A stretch of 64,000 nucleotides of DNA from an uncultured Dermabacter sp. (GCA_947252755.1 CAMXWV010000002.1:62001-126000); one strand, 5' to 3'; positions 1 through 8,338 are shown, numbered from the stretch's first letter. A program made the numbers and translations. The notes: generated by a model from the letters alone, not told the origin.

Positions 1-2
1 GG

Positions 3-158
3 GGCGAGGAGCCGCCCGTGGCCATCGCCGACAAGTCCTACTCCGGCAAGTTTCAGGTCCGCATCGCGCCGGAAGCGCACCGCCGCCTCGCCATCGAAGC
101 TGCCGAGCAGCAGATCTCTCTGAACCGCCTGGTCGCCACGCGCCTCGCTGTGGCCTGA
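3..158 (+). CDS. HicB-family antitoxin-like protein, C-terminal end (partial)
   Basis: The frame is open from the window edge and stops at TGA 156-158, so only the last 51 residues are seen. They contain YSGKFQVRIAPEAHRRLAIE and then SLNRLVATRLA, which matches the ribbon-helix-helix tail of HicB-type antitoxins and related Arc-like DNA-binding proteins. Such proteins usually bind their own operator, and some neutralise a HicA toxin. No HicA gene follows: the next 100 bp are non-coding and the next gene is on the other strand. Any partner must lie upstream, outside the window. The family call is fairly sure; antitoxin activity is not shown. Confidence 0.7.
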   Translation, partial: GEEPPVAIADKSYSGKFQVRIAPEAHRRLAIEAAEQQISLNRLVATRLAVA

Positions 159-188
159 TCCGCTCACCTCAACCTGTCCGCGTCCCTT

Positions 189-207
189 CCGGGCCTTCAC
201 GGTCCGG
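189..207 (+). terminator. Candidate terminator hairpin after the HicB-like gene
   Basis: ccgggcc (189-195) and ggtccgg (201-207) form a 7-bp stem with one G-T pair and a 5-nt loop, 31 bp after the stop codon. No strong T-run follows, so the call is moderate. Confidence 0.4.
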
Positions 208-259
208 GTAGGGGCGCGTTCTTGCGTTGTCGGACTTTCGAATCGGCTCGGGGCACTCC

Positions 260-1099
260 TCAGTAGGCGTCGCGTGGCCGCCGTGCACTGCGGGTCACGA
301 GCCCCACCACAATCCCCAAGATCATCAGGGCAACGCCCAGGCCCAGTCCCCCGTAGAACGCGGGCATGATGTCCACCGCGGCCTTTTCCTCGAATGCGGT
401 CACGATCGGGCCCAGGAACGGTCGGTTGGTGATTGACGCGGGCTGCAGGATCGGCAGGTTCATCACCACTGCCCACAGGCCCGCACTAGCGAGCGCAGCC
501 ATCAGACCGTAGAGAAACAGGCTGGTGCCCCGGGCCGGGTTGATCACGATCATCAGCACAAACCCGGCGATTGCGGCCACGAGCAGCCACTGTCGGTTCT
601 CCGTGAGTGCCTGCACCTTGGTCATGAAGGAGGCGTCGAAAGTGGCAACTGTGGGCTGGATCGTGGGCGGGGTGGGGATGTCCAGGCCGGCGAAATCCTC
701 CAGGGGCTTCACGATGCCGTCCAGCACCGGAGCGAAGTTCGGGCGGATGCGTGCGGTGGTGCCGGCCACCATGTCCGTGTGCATGTCCTGCATGGTCTGG
801 TTCCACACCTGCTGATACTCGGGAGTGTCAGCAGCGCGGCTCACACCGTCGGTGACGAGCGTGCTCACTTCCTGCTCCATGAACGAGGGCAGGTTCAGTG
901 CGCCGCTGATCTCGGCAACAGCGGATTCCGAAAGGTCCTCATGGATCGCAGGATCCTGTGAGAGCGGCTGAACCACCTGGTTGAAGCCGGCGCTGGTCAC
1001 CAGGTTCTCGTGCAGCCACACCGCGGGCAGGTAGGCAAGGCCAGCCACAAGGGACACAACTCCGAGCAGGGTGCCGATCACGGCGCGCACAGTTCTCAT
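260..1099 (-). CDS. Conserved actinobacterial membrane protein of unknown function
   Basis: A 279-residue protein with an N-terminal hydrophobic segment (about residues 5-28). A roughly 140-residue polar, probably extracytoplasmic domain follows, rich in short acidic helices. Three further hydrophobic segments come near the C-terminus (about 170-190, 195-215 and 245-268), and the tail is basic (TRSARRPRDAY). This layout suggests an integral membrane protein with a large external domain. I recognise no catalytic motif and assign no function. The start is chosen because TACTGT lies 7 bp upstream of the ATG with no Shine-Dalgarno sequence, the leaderless layout seen at many genes here. It is monocistronic and points toward the HicB-like gene. 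Confidence 0.75.
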   Translation of the reverse strand: MRTVRAVIGTLLGVVSLVAGLAYLPAVWLHENLVTSAGFNQVVQPLSQDPAIHEDLSESAVAEISGALNLPSFMEQEVSTLVTDGVSRAADTPEYQQVWNQTMQDMHTDMVAGTTARIRPNFAPVLDGIVKPLEDFAGLDIPTPPTIQPTVATFDASFMTKVQALTENRQWLLVAAIAGFVLMIVINPARGTSLFLYGLMAALASAGLWAVVMNLPILQPASITNRPFLGPIVTAFEEKAAVDIMPAFYGGLGLGVALMILGIVVGLVTRSARRPRDAY

Positions 1100-1106
1100 A
1101 CCGCCA

Positions 1107-1112
1107 ACAGTA
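1107..1112 (-). promoter_or_regulatory. -10 element of a leaderless promoter (membrane protein gene)
   Basis: On the minus strand TACTGT is followed by 7 bp and then the ATG at 1099. Transcription would start at or beside the start codon. No clear -35 is seen. Confidence 0.5.
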
Positions 1113-1160
1113 CCGGGCCGGCGCCGGTACCCGGCCGAGGCTGCCCACCTTAGTCGGGGT

Positions 1161-1245
1161 CGCGGGCTATTCAGCGACGCGGGCTACTCAGCTACGCGGG
1201 CTATTCAGCGGCGCGGGCTGTTCAGCGACGCGGACTAATCGGAAA
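1161..1245. repeat. 17-bp tandem repeat, about five copies
   Basis: Units start at 1161, 1178, 1195, 1212 and 1229. The first is cgcgggctattcagcga; copies 2-4 differ from it by one or two bases and copy 5 is degraded. The array sits between the NlpC/P60 terminator and the promoter of the next minus-strand gene. It is non-coding. Copy number may vary between strains. Confidence 0.85.
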
Positions 1246-1247
1246 CG

Positions 1248-1282
1248 CGAAGAACCCGCCGGGCTGAGCGGCGGGTTCTTCG
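1248..1282 (-). terminator. Terminator of the NlpC/P60 gene
   Basis: A perfect 14-bp inverted repeat (1248-1261 and 1269-1282) with a 7-nt loop lies 53 bp past the stop of the NlpC/P60 gene. On the minus strand it is followed by gcgtttcc. This is one of the strongest hairpins in the window. Confidence 0.8.
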
Positions 1283-1334
1283 AAAGAGTAAGGATCAGCT
1301 GCTGCGAATCAGCTGCCCTGATAGGTGGGCTGGA

Positions 1335-2213
1335 TCAGCCGACCACGCGGTAGTAGCTCCAGTTGGCGCTCCACATGTTGCGCTCCTGGGTGCTGCCAGC
1401 GCTGGTGCCGGCGTCGATGGTGCGGCCGTTGCCAGCGTAGATGCCGATGTGGCCCGGGTAGTACACGAGATCGCCGGGGCGAGCCTCGGAAGCGGAGATG
1501 CGCTTCACCTTGGGGCTGTTGACGATAGCGGACGCGGAGTGCGGCAGGGACACGCCGTGCTGAGCGAACACCCAGCTGACGAAGCCGGAGCAGTCCCAAC
1601 CGGCCGGGGTGGAGCCGCCGTACACGTAACGGGTGCCGATGCCGGAGCGGGCGGTGCCCATGACGTTGCCGCTGCGCTGAGCCGGAGCAGAGGAGTTCTG
1701 CTGCTTCTGGGAGCTCTTGGAGGATGCGTTCTGGGTGTTCGAGGAGTTCTGGCGCTGCGAGTTCTGGTCGCGCTGGCTGGCGCCACGCTCGGTGGAGCGG
1801 GTGTTCTGGGTGCGCTCAGCGGTCTGTGCGTTGTCAGCGTTCTGGGTGCGCTCGGACTGGCGGGCCTGGCCACGCTCGGACTGGCGCTCTTCGGTCTGGG
1901 CGGGCTGCGGAGCAACCGGTGCCTGCGGGGTCAGCGCGATGCTCTCCGGGTCAGTGACCGCACCGAACACGCCGTCAGCGCTGCTGTCAGCCTTGACTGC
2001 CGGGATGGCAACGGATGCCGGCTCAGCAGCGGTCGGCGCAGCGGCGGCGTTGGCCTTGCCGTTGCCGGTGTTCTCAACAGCCACAGCGGCCTGGGCGCCG
2101 GTGAGGGCGATACCGGCAGCGATAGCAGCGCCGGCAGTGGAACGACCCACTCGGGTGATGGGCGTGACTGCACGCATCGGACGGCGGTGGGTGTTCACGA
2201 TTCGGTTGCTCAC
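1335..2213 (-). CDS. Secreted NlpC/P60 family cell-wall hydrolase
   Basis: A 292-residue exported protein. The N-terminus is basic and leads into the hydrophobic stretch AGAAIAAGIALTGAQAAVA, a Sec signal peptide. A long Gln/Ser/Arg/Asn-rich linker (about 85-180, with repeated RTQN and SERG words) precedes the C-terminal NlpC/P60 domain. That domain shows the catalytic cysteine in DCSGF and the histidine in GHIGIY. Such enzymes cleave gamma-D-Glu-diaminopimelate bonds in peptidoglycan stem peptides. The GTG at 2213 is chosen because gaggaagg lies 8 bp upstream; a longer frame to 2408 has no such signal and runs into dtxR. The gene follows dtxR on the same strand but is separated from it by a 142-bp leader with a large hairpin. 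Confidence 0.88.
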   Translation of the reverse strand: MSNRIVNTHRRPMRAVTPITRVGRSTAGAAIAAGIALTGAQAAVAVENTGNGKANAAAAPTAAEPASVAIPAVKADSSADGVFGAVTDPESIALTPQAPVAPQPAQTEERQSERGQARQSERTQNADNAQTAERTQNTRSTERGASQRDQNSQRQNSSNTQNASSKSSQKQQNSSAPAQRSGNVMGTARSGIGTRYVYGGSTPAGWDCSGFVSWVFAQHGVSLPHSASAIVNSPKVKRISASEARPGDLVYYPGHIGIYAGNGRTIDAGTSAGSTQERNMWSANWSYYRVVG

Positions 2214-2248
2214 GGACTCAGCCTTCCTCAGTTTGACGTTCTGTGTAT

Positions 2249-2319
2249 CTCTTCGCAGTAACGGCCCGGTCTTCCGAGCCATGTACGACTTTAGGCGGAG
2301 GACCGGGCCGTCTGAAGAG
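2249..2319 (-). other. Structured 5' leader of the NlpC/P60 gene (nested inverted repeats)
   Basis: An 11-bp perfect stem, acggcccggtc (2261-2271) with gaccgggccgt (2301-2311), is enclosed by a 6-bp outer stem, ctcttc (2249-2254) with gaagag (2314-2319). It lies between the dtxR stop and the NlpC/P60 start, with no T-run after it. It could be an RNA regulatory element, an RNA-stability structure or a weak terminator. I do not recognise c-di-AMP riboswitch core motifs, although that class is known upstream of cell-wall hydrolases in actinobacteria. Confidence 0.6.
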
Positions 2320-2355
2320 AACTCAAGGACCCTGGACGAAGACTTTGATAGTTCT

Positions 2356-3084
2356 TTACCCTTCGGTCTGGGGGCTGGTGATGCGGGCCACCAGAAGATG
2401 GCCGGCATCCCCCGGAGACAGCGTGATTCCGCTGCTTCCAGACGCGGTCAGCGTCAGCGAATCAGCGTCACTCTGCACCGTGGCCGCAGCCCCCGGAACA
2501 ATGCCCTGATCTGCGAGTTCACCAAGAAACTCGGGGTCGGACTGGATCACTTCGCCGATCGCCCGGACCGTGATCTCCACGGGTTCACCGGGTGTCAGCG
2601 GCACGTCCACAAGACGAATGTGACGGGCATCCTCTTCTTGACCTTCGTTGACCATCGGAAGGTCAATGCCAAGGTCCTCCAGACCGGGAATCGGATTCCC
2701 GTACGGGTCAACGAAAGGCGGATCCAGGCGCTCGGCGATCTTCCGCTCCACCGCGGTGCTCATGACATGCTCCCAGCGGCACGCTTCCTCATGGACCAGG
2801 GCGTAGTCGAGCCCGAGCACATCCATCAGGTGCCGCTCGGCAAGGCGGTGACGACGCATCACATCCTTCGCCTGCGCTTCACCCTCGATCGACAGGTGGA
2901 TGACGCGGTCATCATCCAGGAACAGCAAGCGATCACGCTCCATCCGCGCCACCGTCTGGGACACAGTGGGACCCGACTGCCCAAGACGCTCCGCAATCCG
3001 CGCCCGCATCGGAGTGATGCCAAGCTCTTCAAGCTCGAACACGGTTTTCAGATACATCTCGGTGGTGTCGATCAGGTCGCTCAC
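2356..3084 (-). CDS. dtxR: DtxR/IdeR family iron-dependent transcriptional repressor
   Basis: A 242-residue metalloregulator. The N-terminal winged helix (SGPTVSQTVARMER) binds DNA, a helical dimerisation and metal domain follows, and the C-terminus has an SH3-like (FeoA) domain. Residues match the Corynebacterium DtxR metal sites in number: Met10, Cys102, Glu105 and His106 (primary site), and His79, Glu83 and His98 (ancillary site). Cys102 argues for iron rather than manganese sensing. With Fe(II) bound such proteins repress iron-uptake and siderophore genes. The GTG start has ggaagggg upstream. The gene begins 22 bp after sucD on the same strand, so it may be co-transcribed with sucCD. I saw no DtxR operator in the window. 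Confidence 0.92.
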   Translation of the reverse strand: MSDLIDTTEMYLKTVFELEELGITPMRARIAERLGQSGPTVSQTVARMERDRLLFLDDDRVIHLSIEGEAQAKDVMRRHRLAERHLMDVLGLDYALVHEEACRWEHVMSTAVERKIAERLDPPFVDPYGNPIPGLEDLGIDLPMVNEGQEEDARHIRLVDVPLTPGEPVEITVRAIGEVIQSDPEFLGELADQGIVPGAAATVQSDADSLTLTASGSSGITLSPGDAGHLLVARITSPQTEG

Positions 3085-3106
3085 GCCGCTCCCCTTCCGT
3101 TCTTGC

Positions 3107-3997
3107 TCACTGCATCCCCGCCATCACCTCACGCATGATCTGCGCGGTCTCAGACGGAGTTTTGCCCACGCGCACTCCAGCAGCTTCGAGCGCATCCTTC
3201 TTCGCCTGGGCGGTGCCGGCAGAGCCGGAGACGATCGCGCCCGCATGCCCCATCGTCTTTCCCTCAGGGGCGGTGAAGCCGGCAACATAGCCCACCACGG
3301 GCTTGGTCATAGAGGCCTTGATGAATTCGGCTGCGCGCTCCTCAGCGTCACCGCCGATCTCCCCGATCATGACCACGCCGAGAGTGTCCGGGTCGTTCTC
3401 GAACGCTTCGAGCGCATCGATATGAGTGGTGCCGATGATCGGGTCACCGCCGATGCCGATGCAGGTGGTGAAGCCGATATCGCTCAGCTCGTCCATCATC
3501 TGATAGGTCAGCGTGCCGGACTTCGAGACCAGGCCGAGCTTGCCGGGGCCGGTGATGTTCGCCGGGATGATGCCGGCGTTGGACTGGCCCGGGGAGATGA
3601 TGCCGGGGCAGTTCGGGCCGATCAAACGGGTGGTGCCCTTCGCCTTCGCATAGGCGTAGAACTCCGCGGCATCCTTCACCGGGATGCCTTCGGTGATGAC
3701 GATCGCCAGGTCGATGCCGGCATCAACCGCTTCGATCACGGCGTCCTTCGCGAACGCGGGCGGAACGAACAGCACGGACACGGTTGCACCGGTCTGCTGC
3801 ATCGCCTCCGCAACGGAGCCGAACACGGGGACGGTCACGCCGCCGGAGAACTCAACGCTCTGCCCGGCCTTGCGGGGGTTCACGCCGCCCACGATCTGGG
3901 TGCCGGAGTCGAGCATGCGCTGCGCGTGCTTCATGCCCTCCGAGCCGGTCATGCCCTGGACGATGATCCGGCTGCTGGAGTCAAGGAAGATTGCCAT
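3107..3997 (-). CDS. sucD: Succinyl-CoA synthetase alpha subunit
   Basis: A 296-residue protein, usual for SucD. It holds the CoA-binding Rossmann domain (GMTGSEGMKHAQRMLDSGT), the central GPNCPG segment and the phospho-histidine loop GHAGAI with the active-site His near residue 248. With SucC it interconverts succinyl-CoA and succinate, making ATP or GTP in the TCA cycle. It lies 34 bp downstream of sucC on the same strand, the usual sucCD order, and is followed 22 bp later by dtxR. The ATG start has an aagga motif at a good distance. Confidence 0.96.
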   Translation of the reverse strand: MAIFLDSSSRIIVQGMTGSEGMKHAQRMLDSGTQIVGGVNPRKAGQSVEFSGGVTVPVFGSVAEAMQQTGATVSVLFVPPAFAKDAVIEAVDAGIDLAIVITEGIPVKDAAEFYAYAKAKGTTRLIGPNCPGIISPGQSNAGIIPANITGPGKLGLVSKSGTLTYQMMDELSDIGFTTCIGIGGDPIIGTTHIDALEAFENDPDTLGVVMIGEIGGDAEERAAEFIKASMTKPVVGYVAGFTAPEGKTMGHAGAIVSGSAGTAQAKKDALEAAGVRVGKTPSETAQIMREVMAGMQ

Positions 3998-4031
3998 GGT
4001 GTTGTGGTCCTTCGAGTCAGTTCAGTGCGGG

Positions 4032-5198
4032 TCAGTTCGCGGCGGCGAGCTCGGCTGCGGTGGCAGCGCCGCCGTCCATGCTGCTGGCCAGGGTGACAAG
4101 CGGGTGGTTCGCGTCGGCCAGGATTCGCCGGCCCTCCTCCACCGCGTTGCCATCCACCCGCACCACGATCGGCTTCGACGCGGACTCCCCGAGCTTCTGC
4201 AGCGCGCTCACAATGCCCGTGGCCACCTGATCGCAGGCGGTGATCCCGCCGAACACGTTGACGAACACGGATTTGACCTGTTCATCGCTGAGGATGACGT
4301 CCAGCCCGTTCACCATCACCTCGCTGGAGGCTCCGCCGCCGATATCGAGGAAGTTCGCGGGCTTCACGCCGTGCTTCTCACCGGCGTAGGCCACCACGTC
4401 AAGAGTGGACATGACCAGGCCGGCGCCGTTGCCGATGATGCCCACTTCACCGTCGAGCTTCACATAGTTCAGGTGGAGGGCCTTCGCCTTCGCCTCCAGC
4501 GGGTCCTGGTCCTTCTGGTCGGTCAAGCTGGAATGCGTTTCATGGCGGAACTCAGCATTGTCATCAAGCGTGACTTTGCCGTCCAGCGCGAGGATCTCCC
4601 CCTGTTCGGTTCTCACCATCGGGTTGACTTCCACCAGGGTGGCGTCCTCCTCGCGGTACACATCCCAGAGCTTCTGCAGCACTTCCGCCACCTTCACCCC
4701 GGTCTCGGCATCGAATCCGGCAGCATCCACGATCTCCTGCGCTTTCGCAGAGTCGATCCCGGTGTTCGGATCCACCTCGATGCGGGCAAGCGCTTCGGGC
4801 CGCTCCGCCGCCAGCTGCTCGATGTCCATACCGCCCTCCGTTGAGCACATGGCGAGATAGCTGCGGTTCGCGCGGTCCAGCAGCAGCGAGAAGTAGAACT
4901 CCTCTGCGATGTTCGCCCCCGCTGCCACCATGACGCGGTGCACGGTGTGGCCCTTGATGTCCATGCCGAGGATCTGCTGCGCGGCCTGTTCGGCTTCTTC
5001 AGGGGATTTCGCCACCTTGACGCCGCCGGCTTTTCCACGGCCGCCGGTCTTCACCTGAGCTTTGACCACCACCACGGGTGTGCCGAGCTTCTCGGCCGCG
5101 GCGCGCGCCTCCTCGGGGGTTTCGGCGACGATGCCCGGCAGAACGGGAACACCGTGCTGCTCGAAGAGATCGCGCGCCTGATATTCGAACAGGTCCAC
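4032..5198 (-). CDS. sucC: Succinyl-CoA synthetase beta subunit
   Basis: A 388-residue protein of normal family length. The ATP-grasp domain begins DLFEYQARDLFEQHGVPVLP, with VVVKAQVKTGGRGKAGGVK in the nucleotide-binding loop. The C-terminal ligase/CoA domain contains NGAGLVMSTLD and GGGASSE. It supplies nucleotide binding and the interface for the SucD phospho-histidine. The GTG at 5198 is preferred: it is preceded by ggaaggaagg, and the translation then starts at the conserved family N-terminus. An upstream ATG in frame would add 41 residues unlike the family. It is first in a likely sucC-sucD-dtxR unit. Confidence 0.96.
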   Translation of the reverse strand: MDLFEYQARDLFEQHGVPVLPGIVAETPEEARAAAEKLGTPVVVVKAQVKTGGRGKAGGVKVAKSPEEAEQAAQQILGMDIKGHTVHRVMVAAGANIAEEFYFSLLLDRANRSYLAMCSTEGGMDIEQLAAERPEALARIEVDPNTGIDSAKAQEIVDAAGFDAETGVKVAEVLQKLWDVYREEDATLVEVNPMVRTEQGEILALDGKVTLDDNAEFRHETHSSLTDQKDQDPLEAKAKALHLNYVKLDGEVGIIGNGAGLVMSTLDVVAYAGEKHGVKPANFLDIGGGASSEVMVNGLDVILSDEQVKSVFVNVFGGITACDQVATGIVSALQKLGESASKPIVVRVDGNAVEEGRRILADANHPLVTLASSMDGGAATAAELAAAN

Positions 5199-5407
5199 GG
5201 GGTGCCTTCCTTCCGATATCGGCAGCGGGCGGTGGCCGCACTCGGCCTCGGGGCCGCCCCTGTGATCTACGCCAGCGTAACCGGTCTCACCCCTCGCCGC
5301 ACCGCGAATGAGGACCTTCATCCTGGGCTCTGGGCAGTCCGCGGTACGTCACCTCACCGGCTCCTGATCCGCGCCCCTGCCAACCATCAAAGAGCCAGCT
5401 GCGCCCC
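5199..5407. promoter_or_regulatory. Divergent intergenic region between sucC and the nitrite reductase fusion
   Basis: About 210 bp without a gene. It contains a perfect 12-bp palindrome, tacgc-ca-gcgta (5268-5279), which could be an operator for sucCD or the divergent gene. I see no FNR-type TTGAT-N4-ATCAA site and no clear -35/-10 pair for sucC. Confidence 0.35.
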
Positions 5408-5413
5408 TACCAT
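5408..5413 (+). promoter_or_regulatory. -10 element of a leaderless promoter (nirK-like gene)
   Basis: TACCAT, then 6 bp, then ATG 5420. No Shine-Dalgarno sequence is present. The same TACCAT-N6-ATG layout occurs at guaB. Confidence 0.55.
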
Positions 5414-5419
5414 GGCCGC

Positions 5420-8257
5420 ATGAAGTCCCGCCGCCCGGATCCGACCTCGCGCAGCGCCTGGCATCGCCGGGCCAGCCGGCCCGTCTCCCTCTGGATGCTG
5501 GCGCTTGTTGCCTTGGTGCTGGCTCATCCGTTCGTGCCGCAGTCCCGCTGGCTGCTGGTGCACATGGTGACGCTGGGCCTGGTGACCACCTCGATCATGA
5601 TCTGGGGGCAGCACTTCACCGAGGCGCTGTTGAAAACACGTCTGGGCCCGGAAACCCGCCCGGTGCAGGTGCGGCGCATCTGGCTGCTCACTGCCGGGAT
5701 CGTCATCGCAAGCATCGGCATGGTCGGCGCGTGGCCGGTGGTGGTGCTGATCGGGGCGCTTGCGATCTCCGGGGCGATGCTCTGGTACGCGTGGGCGCTG
5801 GCCGCGCAGATCCGTGCGTCGATCGCACCGCGTTACGGCGCCACCGTGCGGGCCTATGTGATGGCGGCGTGCCTGCTTCCCGTGGGTGCAGTGTTCGGCA
5901 CCGTGCTCGCTTTCAGCCCGGGTGAGCCGTGGCAGGGACGCCTGCTGCTGGCACACCAGATCGTGAATGTGCTGGGCTTCGTGGGGCTCACAGTGTCGGG
6001 AACGCTGCTCACCCTGTGGCCCACAGTGCTGCGCACTGCTCTGCCCGCCGCGGTGGTGCGCCGCAGCGCACACGGTCTGCCGGTGATGGCGCTTGGCGTG
6101 CTCGGCGCCGGCACCAGCGCAACGATGGGGATTGCGCTGGCAGGTGTGCTGTTCACCGCGGTGTATCTGGCCGGCCCGCTGTGGCTGTGCCTGGGCCTGG
6201 TGCTGGCGGCTCGGCGCTCCATGACGCAGCCCCATCGCATCGAGCTGCCCTGGTTCCCGATTCTGTCGATCGGCGCCGGTATGGTGTGGTTCGTCCTCAC
6301 GGTGACCGGTCTGCTCATCACGTGGCTCACGGTTGGCGCTGAGCCGATGGGAACCTCACTGCTCGCCCAGGATGCGCAGGCGCTGACAGTGCCGTTCGTG
6401 GTGGGGTTCGCGCTGCAGGTTCTGCTGGGCGCCATGAGCTACCTGATGCCAACTGTGATGGGCGGCGGGCCGCGGGCTGTGCGCGCTTCGCTTGCGGTGA
6501 TGTCCCGCGCTGCAGCCTTCCGCGTGGTCGCGGTGAACCTTGCTCTCGTGCTGTTTGCGGCCGCGCAGCTGCCGGCCTTTGGCGGTGAGCTGATCATCGC
6601 TGGGGTCACCCTCGGCACAGGAAGCCTGGCCGGGTTCGGCTCGTGGAGCCGAGTGGTCGTCTCCACCGGGGCTTTTCTGGTGCTTGCCTGGTTCATTGTG
6701 CTGCTGGTGCAGATGGTGAAGGTGAACCCGCGTGAGCGGCGCTCAACCGCAACTCCCCCCGACACTTCCCCATCTCCGGCCGGCAGCACCTCGACCCCGG
6801 CCGGCACCACCCGAACTCCGTCCCACACTGCCCCGTCCGCGGCTGAGACCGCCGACTCGCCCGCACCCGCGGTGCAGCGCCGTCATCTCACCGGTGTGCT
6901 GCTCGGCGCCGGCGGCATGCTCGGCCTGAACGCGGTGGGCGGGGCGCTGGACCGCCTGGCAGCGAGTGGTTCCACCAACGCATCCCGAAGCACAGCCTCC
7001 CCTACTGGCCGCACTACCACGATCGCAGTGTCGATGAACGCGATGCGGTTCACGCCCGATGTGCTCACCGTGCCGGCAGGTGATCGTCTGGTGATCGAGC
7101 TGCGCAATGACGACCCTGCGGAGGTGCATGACCTGGTTCTGGACAATGGGGCGGTCTCGGGCCGCCTGTCCCCCGGCGAATCGGCCACGGTCGATGCCGG
7201 CGTGATCGGCCACGATCTTGACGGGTGGTGCTCGATCGTGGGCCATCGCGCCATGGGCATGACCCTGACAGTGGTGGCGCAGGGTGCGGACGCCCAGGCC
7301 GGCTCCAGCGCTGCCGACTCCGGCGCTGTCGGGTCCAACGGACCGGACGCCGCGGCCGATTCTCTGAGCCCGGTGATGGCCGATCTGCAGGCCGCCCCGG
7401 GAGCCGATCATGAACGACGAAACCCGGCCCTGCCGGCCGATCCCGGACCCGACCAGCGGCTCACGTTGGAGATCACCGAGCATGATCGTGAGATCGCACC
7501 CGGCGTGACCATGGACGCGATGACCTTCGGTGGTGGTGTGGTGGGACCGGTGATCCGTTCGCAACTGGGTGGGCATCTCACCGTGGATCTGGTGAACAAC
7601 GGCTCCATGGGGCATTCCCTGGACCTGCACGCCGGGCGGGTGTCACCCGATGCGGTCATGCGCACCATCCCGCCCGGTCAGTCGCTGGAGTACGCGATCA
7701 CCACCGAGTACGCGGGGGTGTGGCTGTACCACTGCTCCACTATGCCGATGACGGTGCACCTGGCCGCTGGCATGCTGGGCGCTCTGATCGTGCCGCCTCG
7801 GGACCTTGCCGCTGCGGACCGCGACTATGTTCTGGTGCAGTCAGACCACTACCTGGTTCCTGGAAGCGCCGCGGCCCACCCGGTGAGCCCCGCGAAGATC
7901 GCCGCTGAACGCCCTGATTTCACGGTGTTCAACGGGCATGCGAACCAGTACGTGCACGAACCGCTCACAGCACGAGTCGGTGAACGCGTGCGCATCTGGG
8001 TGCTGGCCGCGGGGCCGTCACGCGGCATCTCCTTCCACGTGGTGGGAGGGGTGTTCGACACCGTGTTCGCGGAGGGTGAGTACCTGCTGCGGCCGGACAC
8101 TGCCACCGGCGGCGGCGCCCAGGCGCTGCACCTGGGGGCGGCGCAGGGCGGCTTCGTTGAGCTCGTGTTCGACGAGCCCGGCACGTACACGGCGGTGAAC
8201 CACGTCTTCGCTGATATGGAGCGCGGTGCCCGCGCGCTGATCCACGTGACCGAGTAA
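5420..8257 (+). CDS. nirK: Membrane-anchored copper nitrite reductase fused to a cupredoxin domain
   Basis: A 945-residue fusion. Residues 20-440 hold about a dozen hydrophobic segments. A Pro/Thr/Ser linker (440-485) leads to RRHLTGVLLGAGG (RR at 487-488), which resembles an internal Tat signal. Residues 530-630 form a cupredoxin domain with type 1 ligands His570, Cys604, His609 and Met612 or Met614. Residues 680-945 form a two-domain NirK/AniA-like enzyme. By alignment from memory with Alcaligenes NirK it keeps type 1 ligands His732, Cys772, His780 and Met785, type 2 ligands His737, His771 and His928, and the catalytic Asp735 and His873. The expected reaction is nitrite to nitric oxide outside the membrane. 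The membrane part may pass quinol electrons through the cupredoxin; this is inference. A multicopper oxidase of other function is the alternative. Confidence 0.8.
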   Translation: MKSRRPDPTSRSAWHRRASRPVSLWMLALVALVLAHPFVPQSRWLLVHMVTLGLVTTSIMIWGQHFTEALLKTRLGPETRPVQVRRIWLLTAGIVIASIGMVGAWPVVVLIGALAISGAMLWYAWALAAQIRASIAPRYGATVRAYVMAACLLPVGAVFGTVLAFSPGEPWQGRLLLAHQIVNVLGFVGLTVSGTLLTLWPTVLRTALPAAVVRRSAHGLPVMALGVLGAGTSATMGIALAGVLFTAVYLAGPLWLCLGLVLAARRSMTQPHRIELPWFPILSIGAGMVWFVLTVTGLLITWLTVGAEPMGTSLLAQDAQALTVPFVVGFALQVLLGAMSYLMPTVMGGGPRAVRASLAVMSRAAAFRVVAVNLALVLFAAAQLPAFGGELIIAGVTLGTGSLAGFGSWSRVVVSTGAFLVLAWFIVLLVQMVKVNPRERRSTATPPDTSPSPAGSTSTPAGTTRTPSHTAPSAAETADSPAPAVQRRHLTGVLLGAGGMLGLNAVGGALDRLAASGSTNASRSTASPTGRTTTIAVSMNAMRFTPDVLTVPAGDRLVIELRNDDPAEVHDLVLDNGAVSGRLSPGESATVDAGVIGHDLDGWCSIVGHRAMGMTLTVVAQGADAQAGSSAADSGAVGSNGPDAAADSLSPVMADLQAAPGADHERRNPALPADPGPDQRLTLEITEHDREIAPGVTMDAMTFGGGVVGPVIRSQLGGHLTVDLVNNGSMGHSLDLHAGRVSPDAVMRTIPPGQSLEYAITTEYAGVWLYHCSTMPMTVHLAAGMLGALIVPPRDLAAADRDYVLVQSDHYLVPGSAAAHPVSPAKIAAERPDFTVFNGHANQYVHEPLTARVGERVRIWVLAAGPSRGISFHVVGGVFDTVFAEGEYLLRPDTATGGGAQALHLGAAQGGFVELVFDEPGTYTAVNHVFADMERGARALIHVTE

Positions 8258-8326
8258 CGGTCCGGGCGGCCTGAGATGGCCCCTCCTGAGATGGCCCCGG
8301 CTGAACGCCCGGTTGCCCCCGCATGC

Positions 8327-8332
8327 CACAAT
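8327..8332 (+). promoter_or_regulatory. -10 element of a leaderless promoter (DUF4229 gene)
   Basis: CACAAT, then 6 bp, then ATG 8339. The weak gagg before the ATG lies too close to act as a ribosome site. Confidence 0.4.
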
Positions 8333-8338
8333 GAGGCT

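Noticed and set aside
2214..2355. c-di-AMP (ydaO-type) riboswitch before the NlpC/P60 gene
   Set aside because: The expected conserved core words are not visible; only a long hairpin is present.
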